A stretch of DNA of 64,000 nucleotides, taken from NCBI RefSeq assembly GCF_030272615.1, contig NC_081411.1:835130136-835194135 (forward strand), in the 5' to 3' direction. The stretch comes from Cryptomeria japonica. Lineage: Eukaryota; Streptophyta; Pinopsida; Cupressales; Cupressaceae. The stretch's first letter is position 1; each line of letters starts with the position of its first letter. Below, piece by piece: positions 57,951-64,000 of the stretch. The notes under the pieces are model-generated. The model did not search any database, had not been told where the DNA came from, and worked only from the letters and a program-made list of their open reading frames with translations. A program made the translations under genes and the position numbers.

Positions 57951-58736
57951 CATTGTATGAAAATTTTAGGCACTAGTGATATGTTGATGGAATAGCATGT
58001 ATGTCATGTATCCATGGTCTTCCCAAGAGTATGTTGTATGGTAAATCCAAGTCTAGAACTTGGCATGTTGTGTCTTTCTACAAAGGTCCAACTCTGATGG
58101 GTAATACCACAATCCCTTTAGAGGAACACTCTTCTTCATCATATGCTTTGAATGTGATATTTTTCAGGGATCACCTGCATCTTCAGAATAACCTAGAGTA
58201 CGAACAAGACTCAATGAGAAAATGTTTAAGCCAATTACCCCATATATTAGGACACATTTAATGAGCATTCTATTAATGAGGACTTTAATTTACAAGGGAG
58301 AGTTATGGGGATGTTGCAAGGAATCAATGCTTAGATGTGAAGGAGATGGACTTTGAATAGGATCTTCTGAAATAGGTTTGATGGCCATTATGGATATCCC
58401 TTGGGGAACTTCATCCTTGGGTATATTATTTGGTGAGGATGCTATGGAAGGTTCTTGCAAGTTTCCAAGAGGTGTAAGAATAGATTCCTTTGGACAGTCA
58501 ATTTTCTTATGGGGGGATGAGCCATTGCTAGACATAGGTGTGTGATTTTGATCTTCCTCAATAAAATTCCTTAGGGATCTCTTTAAGAGTTGCATAAAAG
58601 AGCTACCTTTCTTTGGAGATGCATTTGAATCCTTGTGAGGTTTTGACATAGTTAGCTTTTGATTTTGGACTTGTTTGATTTCTCTGATATGTTGGCTTGT
58701 TATGTCTTCTTCTTGTATTTTGCTTTGGTATTCCAT
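57951..58736 (-). pseudogene. G5 gag remnant and protease
   Basis: 58736-58290 is a 148-codon frame, Ser/Pro/Asn-rich, replacing an 850-codon gag; the capsid and zinc-knuckle parts are absent. 58290-57960 reads as protease in broken frame: VIGLNIFSLSLVRTLGYS, ITFKAYDEEECSSKG and LPYNILLGRPWIHD. The usual DGGAG Asp position reads YG-V, so the catalytic Asp is lost. Confidence 0.7.
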
Positions 58737-59324
58737 GTTTCTATGACCTTCGGCTATTTGAAATGTTTTTGTTTCTGTTTCTGTTTCTGCAATTTTACGC
58801 CTCTACGCTCTAGTTAAAATAGGCATACATGTGTGTTGAATATTGTGAAAGGATTTGATTGTCTAAGAGGTGTTTCAATAAGTGACCAACTGTCAATGTA
58901 GGTATGATAGAGTGATATGACATGAAAAGATAATTCAAGTATTTGAAAATTTGTAAGTTTTTCGATCTTCGGTTTTGGAGTGAAATGATGATGAATTTGA
59001 TAAGACCAAGTCCAAGAGGAATGATATATCCTACGATGTGGGACAAGGTTATCCTGACCAAACATTGTAGTTTTGTGATAAAGGACGATAGACCCTGATG
59101 GAAACTATGTTTTGAGTGATTAGTTTATCAAAGAGGTGATGATGTTGCACTTTGAGATGTTAGATCTTAAACTTGTTGGAGATGAATACTTGAGAACCTT
59201 AGTGTGTCTAGATTTGAATATGTTTTATCAAAAGATAACCTGACTAAGGGACCCGAGAAGATGACCTAGTCTCTATGTTTGACTGACTGAGAAATGGGTT
59301 GTTTTTGTTTTCTGATTTTGGTGC
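58737..59324 (-). other. G5 leader next to gag
   Basis: Non-coding by inspection. Minus-strand frames at 58810-59065 have no domain. It corresponds to the 40400-40889 part of the G4 leader by position. Confidence 0.4.
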
Positions 59325-59630
59325 AGTTTACCAGAAATGCTAACAAAATGACCAGAAATACTGCTAAACTTACCAAGAACACTGCTATACTAACCAAAAA
59401 TGCTGCTATATGGACCAGAAATGTTGACAAACTAACGAGAAACACTGACAAATTGACCAGAAACGCTCACAAACTGTCTGAGAACGCTGCTATACTGACC
59501 AGAAACGTTGCTATACTGACCACAAATGCTGACGAACTAACTAGAAACGCTGCTATAATAACCAGAAATGTTGCTATACTGACCAAAAGCATTGACAAAC
59601 TGACCAAGAACGCTGAGGAATAGACCAAAA
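59325..59630. repeat. 21-bp array, core ACCAGAAACGCTG
   Basis: About 14 copies of a 21-bp unit of the type ACCAGAAACGCTGCTATACTG. It is open in frame on both strands because 21 is a multiple of three; the frames 59294-59623 (+) and 59266-59451 (-) are repeat shadows. It lies in the leader of G5. Confidence 0.9.
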
Positions 59631-59814
59631 ATTCTATTCTATAGTGCAGTGACTCTAAAGTTCAAAACAGTGATGTTTAGACTCAGCAAACTAGGTGTTT
59701 GAACTTAGGAGATTGTTGTTTTGACCTAACTTTTTTATTTTTAAACTCAGATAACTGATATTTAGACCTCAAGTGAAAACTAGGAGATCTAGTGTTGAAA
59801 CATGAGCAATTTGG

Positions 59815-60200
59815 CATTCAACGTAAAAGAGTTGTTGTTTAGACCAAGAGAGCTTACATTTAGACCAAAAGAGCTGACGTTTAGACCAAAAGAGCTGACG
59901 TTTAGACCAGAAGATCAGACGTTTAGACCAAGAGAGCTGACATTTAGACCAAGAGAGTTGACATTTAGACCAAGAACTCTATTGTTTAAACTAAGAGATT
60001 TGTTGTTTTGACCACGAAAGTTGTTGTTTAAACCAAGAGAGTTGTTGTTTAGACCATAAACTTTGTTGTTTAAACCAAGAGAGTTATTGTTTAGACCAGA
60101 AGAGTTGATGTTTAGACTAGAAGAGTTGTTGTTTAGACCAAGAGAGTTGTTGTTTAGACAAGAATATATGTTATTTAGACCAAGAACTCTGAAGTTTAAA
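59815..60200. repeat. 21-bp array, core TTTAGACCAAGAGAGCTG
   Basis: About 17 copies of the unit TTTAGACCAAGAGAGCTGAC plus one base, 21 bp. The minus-strand frame (Gly-Leu-Asn-Asn-Asn-Ser-Leu repeats) is a by-product. Confidence 0.9.
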
Positions 60201-60330
60201 CTAGTGATGTTAGAACTTAGACAATGGTTGTTTTGACCCCAACAGTTAATGTGTAGAATGAGAAAATTGATGTTTATACCTAGCAAGCTCAACCTTGGAG
60301 AGTTAATGTTGAAATATGAGAAAGCTAAAA

Positions 60331-60811
60331 TTCATACCAAGAGAGTTGACATTTGGACCGTGAGAGCTACTGTTTGGACCGTGAGAGCTACCGTTTGGAC
60401 TGAAAGAGCGACTGTTTGGACCATGAGAGCTACCGTTTGGACTGAAAGAGCTACTGTTTGGATTGAAAGAGAGACTGTTTAGACTGAAAAAGCAACTGTT
60501 TAGACTGAAAGAGTGACTATTTAGATTGAAAGAGTGATTTTTTGGACCATGAGAGCTACTAGTTGGACTGAAAGAGCCATTGTTTGGATCGAAAGAGATA
60601 TTGTTTGGACTGTGAGAGTTATTGTTTGGACCGTGAGAGCGACTGTTTGGACTGTGAGAGCTACTGTTTTGATCATGAGAGTGAATGTTTGGACTGTGAG
60701 ATCTATTGTTTGGACCATGAGAGCGACTGTTTGGACCATGAGAGCGACTCTTTGGACCGTGAGAGCTATTGTTTGGACCGTGAGAGCGACTGTTTGGACC
60801 GTGAGAGCTAA
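60331..60811. repeat. 21-bp array, core TTTGGACCGTGAGAGC
   Basis: About 22 copies of the unit TTTGGACCGTGAGAGCTACT plus one base, 21 bp. Frames such as 60534-60821 encode Val-Trp-Thr-Val-Arg-Ala-Thr repeats and are not gene candidates. Shares AGAGCTG/AGAGCTA and GGACC/AGACC with the second array, so the two may be related. Confidence 0.9.
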
Positions 60812-60901
60812 TATGTTGTGAAACTTATAAATTTGACAATTTGAAGTTTGAGTTTGCAATTTTTGTTGTATTTCAATGGATGATATCTTGACCTGACTTA
60901 C

Positions 60902-61036
60902 TGTTGGTATTGGAAATAAGCCACACCCGGACTAATGATGGATTGGTCCAAGAGGGGCCAGTAGCTCAGTGGTAGAGCACTCCAGTAGCGTATGGAAGGT
61001 CCTAGGTTCAAGTCCTAGCTGGTCCATGTCTCAACA
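60902..61036 (+). mobile_element. Candidate 135-bp LTR containing a tRNA-like sequence
   Basis: It begins TGTTG and ends CAACA, perfect inverted LTR-type termini, and is followed directly by TGGTATCAGAGCC. It contains a tRNA-like cloverleaf with Pol III A and B boxes. This recalls Cassandra TRIM elements, whose LTR carries a 5S rRNA promoter. No second copy is found in the window, so it could be a truncated TRIM-type element or a SINE that happens to lie next to a primer-binding-site-like sequence. Confidence 0.45.
60955..61025 (+). tRNA. tRNA-like sequence (tRNA-derived, anticodon possibly AGC)
   Basis: Acceptor GGGCCAG pairs with CTGGTCC (one G-U). The D arm is GCTC/GAGC with loop AGTGGTA. 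The T arm is CTAGG/CCTAG with loop TTCAAGT. The anticodon stem CTCCA/TGGAA has one mismatch and an 8-base loop GTAGCGTA, which is non-canonical. A box TAGCTCAGTGGTAGAGC and B box GGTTCAAGTCC are intact. I read it as a tRNA-derived Pol III unit more than a working tRNA gene. Confidence 0.6.
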
Positions 61037-61049
61037 TGGTATCAGAGCC
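61037..61049 (+). other. Primer-binding-site-like sequence, initiator tRNA-Met
   Basis: TGGTATCAGAGCC directly after CAACA, as in copia elements and in this window at 20432. No retroelement ORF follows. Confidence 0.6.
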
Positions 61050-61179
61050 AGGTCCAGGCTAGGAGCCCCAAGCACATAAGAGGTCAGGGATAACTTTAAG
61101 AAACCACCCCCCAGGCAACTGTGTAAAATCCTGACAAATCAGACATTATTTTCGGGGGGAAATTTTCATATGGATGGTG

Positions 61180-61530
61180 AAATTTTTTTTTAAATGGGGA
61201 AAAAAATTATTTTGTATTGGCGGTTTTTTTTTCTGGGGTACAAAAATTCCATAAATTTCTGGCGAATAGTACCTTGTTCTATGGGGAAAATATTTATTGT
61301 GGGAGGCGAATAATTTTTGTTTAAAGGAACAAATATATAATTGTATGAGCGAAAATGTTTACTCCGAAGGAACAAATATATAATTGTATGGGCGAAAATT
61401 TTTACTCCGAATGAAAAATTATTTAAATGTATTGGCGATTTTTATCCACCGCTTGAAAATTATTTAATTTGTTTTGGCGAGTATTTTGTTATTTATGGTA
61501 CAATATATAATTTATTGGCGATTTCATGAA
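61180..61530. repeat. Degenerate repeat with TTGGCGA / GGGCGAAAA motifs
   Basis: AT-rich units of about 40-60 bp ending in [GT]GGCGA or GAGCGAAAA. The clearest pair is GAACAAATATATAATTGTAT at 61328 and 61371, each followed by GGGCGAAAA-type sequence and ACTCCGAA. ORFs here are incidental. Confidence 0.6.
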
Positions 61531-62194
61531 TTCATTGCCATTAATAGACAAGGCACATCGCATCACATCAGTACATCACATCACATAATACATTGAGTCC
61601 GGACTCTGCACGATGTATCAAATTATCAATAAGCGTGGCCTCTTTGACATGTGAAGGGTGACACATACCTAAAATCTATCAATGATTTTAAACCGTTTGA
61701 TGATCGTAGATCAATGGCTGAAGTTTTATTTTGGCCCAATTTTCTGAAGAGAACTTAGCTCACCAGAAAGTGCCTGGAATGGAATTGGATTCAATAGACA
61801 CGTATCAAATGTCATGAATCACGATTGATAATTTCATTCATTTAATATATATCTATTCACTTACGGCAATCCACTCTGTCCCCATGACTTCCAATGTGAT
61901 ACTTTCCAATTTGGTACTAGTTCATAGTTGTTTCCATTTTCGCATAATAGTGCATTTATGGGAAAAATTTGCAGAGATACGAAAGATTTAAAAAAATTTA
62001 TAGCAACTAATACTGTTAAAGATGTAATTATTACAATCAAGAGCTTCAACAATTTATATACGATCTCTCATCTCTGCTTCTTTCATCTTCAATTAGCCTT
62101 TGCCATTTGATAGATAAATCGTCAGAGCTCACAGTATTTTAGGTTTATAGACTCACTGCTCAGGTTGTTTAATTTGTTAATCTGTTTTCTCAAG
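61531..62194. other. Unassigned sequence
   Basis: A short CACATCA-rich stretch (61555-61590) and otherwise ordinary AT-rich DNA. I see nothing I can name. Confidence 0.5.
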
Positions 62195-62766
62195 ATGGAC
62201 ACTCCCATCTACTTGAGAAGCATTTCGGCAGAGGACCAGAGGGCCTTTCTAGGCTCCGTTAGAGACCCAACCCTCCAATCAGTCTGCAAGGAGGTTGGGT
62301 CGTTCACCAATGAGGCTGTGTAGATGGTGTTGGGCAGAGAATTTCTGTGAAACCAAAATAGGTACCGTGTTAACATGGACCTTACATCCCGCTTCTTAGC
62401 ATCTCTTATGGACCTGGGAGGAGACAAGGTGGATATGTTGATGTTGTTGAGGAAGGTTAGGAAGACTTCCTCGGAGACGACATTACTCTTGTCATTCTTG
62501 TAGAAGTAGGGGTGGGGATCCCTTGGGCGAGTGATTTATCCAAGCTTCTCCTCCCTAACCAAACAGTGCTAGTGGCCAGGCAACCGTTTCTCCTAAACCA
62601 GAATGCGGAGCAGCTGACGCGTCACAGAAAGTGGGCGCGGATTGGCAGGGACTTCCTTCGGAAATGGTTCCTCCTAGACCACTTTCCAAACTACATGTGG
62701 CTTGATGAATTTTGTCAGCTTATGTTGTCTAAAGAGTTCTACATGGAAGGAGGGCCAGATTCTTAG
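62195..62766 (+). pseudogene. Decayed coding remnant, unidentified
   Basis: ATG 62195 starts MDTPIYLRSISAEDQRAFLG and reads to a stop at GSFTNEAV, then on in the same frame to about 62500 with further stops. The frame then shifts and continues as ITLVILVEVGVGIPWASDLS, with RKWARIGRDFLRKWFLLDHF, ending at 62766. Base composition is more even than its surroundings, suggesting former coding sequence. I do not recognise the protein; a transposon-captured or retroelement-encoded accessory protein is possible. Confidence 0.45.
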
Positions 62767-63457
62767 GGCAAAATTGTAAACAATTCCACTACATGTGCCC
62801 TAGCCCCGTCCCCTGTAGTTTTTTTTTCTATGTCCTCGAACCCTAACAGGCTCAGTGCCAGTGGCTCACTCATTTTGGCTTTTAAGTTTTGGGGGGACTC
62901 AAGTCTCAGATGAAAAAATTGTAAATTTCAAAAGCATAAATATTAATGATAATTTTTTAAATTCCAGTTTGTTTCAGTTTGCCTCTTACAGTCTTATGGA
63001 TATAAAAATGCTTTCTATAATTCTATTTCATTTTTATTAATTAATTTCTTTCAAATGCTTTTTGTATATGAGCTGCATTATTTCAATTATTTGTTAAACG
63101 ATGGAAATAAATTTAATACTGTGATCTTTTTTATGTAATGCTATAAAAAAAAATTCAGTTCGTTCCATTAATTATTTGTACATTGATTATGGTTGATTAT
63201 AATTTTATAAATAAATACTATATAGTCATTCAAAATACAAAATTTCAAAAGTTTCAAGATACAAAAGTTTATCGATAAAGGTTTTTTCATTCTATTAATT
63301 CAAAAGTTTGAAGATACAAAATTTGCAGTCATTCATGCATAAACGCAGACAGAGAGAAAACCCTACTGCCCACAGCTTATAGCAAGTAGACAAAAAAACT
63401 AGTTCATTGCTGATAGGCCACTCACTCAGTCTCACTATCCCCCTGGGTTGCCTCCTC
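62767..63457. other. Unassigned AT-rich DNA
   Basis: No gene or repeat I can support. A near-tandem pair of CAAAAGTTT-CAAGATACAAAA-like segments lies at about 63245-63320. Confidence 0.5.
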
Positions 63458-64000
63458 CTAGTCCCTTCCCTCCTCGGAGGTCGATGCTTTGGCTTTCCCT
63501 TTTGTCGCTTCAGCTTTCATTTTTGGAATGCAGTTTAGGCACCCGAAGTCGAGGTCGCCCTCCAAGCTTGCTAGTAGCTGTATGGCCCTTCCTTCTTCAG
63601 CCCTATCTCTCAATTCCCTACCAACCTCCATCCTTGCCACCACATGCAAAGCCTTCAGGACTTCATCCACCCTGGTTAGTTTCACAAAGACTTTCATCGC
63701 TTCCCACCCCACTCGGGCACGTTCACGGCACTAGTATTTGATTTCATCCTCTGGGCCACGAATAAAAGAAAGAAACTCCTCCTGGTCGTCCCCTTCCTTA
63801 ATTTGAATGCCAACTCTCGATACTACCCACTCCAAGATTGAATCCAGGTTAATCAAAAAAGCCCCATCAATCAATTTGACCAATGTGAGCTTTACCTTTT
63901 CCACCTCCGATTTGAATTCACGGGATCATGCCAGAATCAGAGAGTAAACATCCATGTTAGTTCGATATCGGTGACTGATATGTGCCACCTCCTCTGCAAG
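63458..64000 (-). pseudogene. Decayed coding remnant, unidentified (runs off window)
   Basis: One minus-strand frame covers 64000 to 63458 with two stops (TGA near 63927, TAG near 63733). It reads LAEEVAHISHRYRTNMDVYS at the edge, then VEKVKLTLVKLIDGAFLINL, MKVFVKLTRVDEVLKALHVV, and a Lys/Ala/Ser-rich tail (KGKAKASTSEEGRD). It looks like helical, charged coding sequence. Family unknown. With 62195-62766 it may come from one captured gene or element, but they are on opposite strands. Confidence 0.5.

Larger units (their letters stand above)
54547..60811 (-). mobile_element. Tat-like gypsy G5, deleted in gag and RT
   Basis: Minus-strand relative of G4: leader arrays (60811-59325), short gag remnant, protease, linker, second RNase H, integrase. 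The capsid part of gag and the whole RT with the first RNase H are missing. LTRs were not found on either side. A T-rich (plus strand) stretch at 54735-54905 follows the pol stop, like the A-rich patch after G4 pol. Confidence 0.8.

Noticed and set aside
59294-60859. Repeat-encoded ORFs such as VWTVRAT repeats and NNNSLGL repeats
   Set aside because: A 21-bp period keeps any frame open; they sit in a retrotransposon leader and have no start context or conservation.
60955-61025. Functional tRNA-Ala gene
   Set aside because: 8-base anticodon loop, stem mismatch and LTR-like flanks make a tRNA-derived promoter unit more likely.
61850-61860. CTTAC after CA as the right target duplication of the 60902 element
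   Set aside because: The preceding sequence does not match the LTR end CTCAACA; chance match of five bases.

Overview
The window is plant nuclear DNA consisting almost entirely of nested LTR retrotransposons. I found no intact single-copy host gene. Plant-type Ty3/gypsy (Tat-like and chromovirus) and Ty1/copia elements, plant mobile domain (PMD) coding sequence, initiator-Met primer-binding sites and very low gene density point to a large, repeat-rich plant genome. A conifer-like gymnosperm is my guess from the look of the elements, not something the sequence proves.

Layout. 1-4690 is the 3' end of a Tat-like element (G1): an antisense spliced PMD gene, a polypurine tract and a 3' LTR that carries a solo LTR of its own family. 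4691-7850 is unassigned AT-rich DNA. About 8.2-12.3 kb is a decayed minus-strand gypsy element (G2) with an RNase H placed between protease and RT, abutting an opposite-strand protease fragment (12.3-13.16 kb). 13166-19588 is a minus-strand copia (C1) containing a plus-strand solo LTR. At 19589 a new LTR begins, followed by a copia gag-protease reading frame without RT (to about 24.2 kb). 24.3-35.36 kb is a chromovirus body (A) split by a complete copia (C2, 25637-32026, target duplication GTTCT); it ends in an LTR of the same family as the one at 19589. 36.0-37.66 kb is a second, shorter chromovirus copy (B).

37731-53979 is a complete Tat-like element (G4, 16.2 kb) with near-identical 767/768-bp LTRs. 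Its gag-protease-RT-RNase H-RNase H-integrase frame is continuous and broken only by nonsense codons. An antisense, intron-containing PMD gene lies between integrase and the 3' LTR. 54.5-60.8 kb is a related minus-strand element (G5) that has lost most of gag and RT and has three 21-bp-period arrays in its leader. 60902-61036 looks like a 135-bp LTR containing a tRNA-like cloverleaf and is followed by an initiator-Met primer-binding site. 61-64 kb holds short repeats and two decayed unidentified coding remnants.

The strongest signal is the antisense gene at the 3' end of the Tat-like elements. G1 and G4, with unrelated LTRs, share its TATA box, start exon, phase-0 GTAAGT donor, AG acceptor and PMD exon 2. 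Both introns carry two minisatellites in the same relative places but of unrelated sequence. In G4 the intron motif also occurs, inverted, in the 5' leader. Most long arrays in the Tat-like elements share a core-plus-spacer format of about 21 bp.
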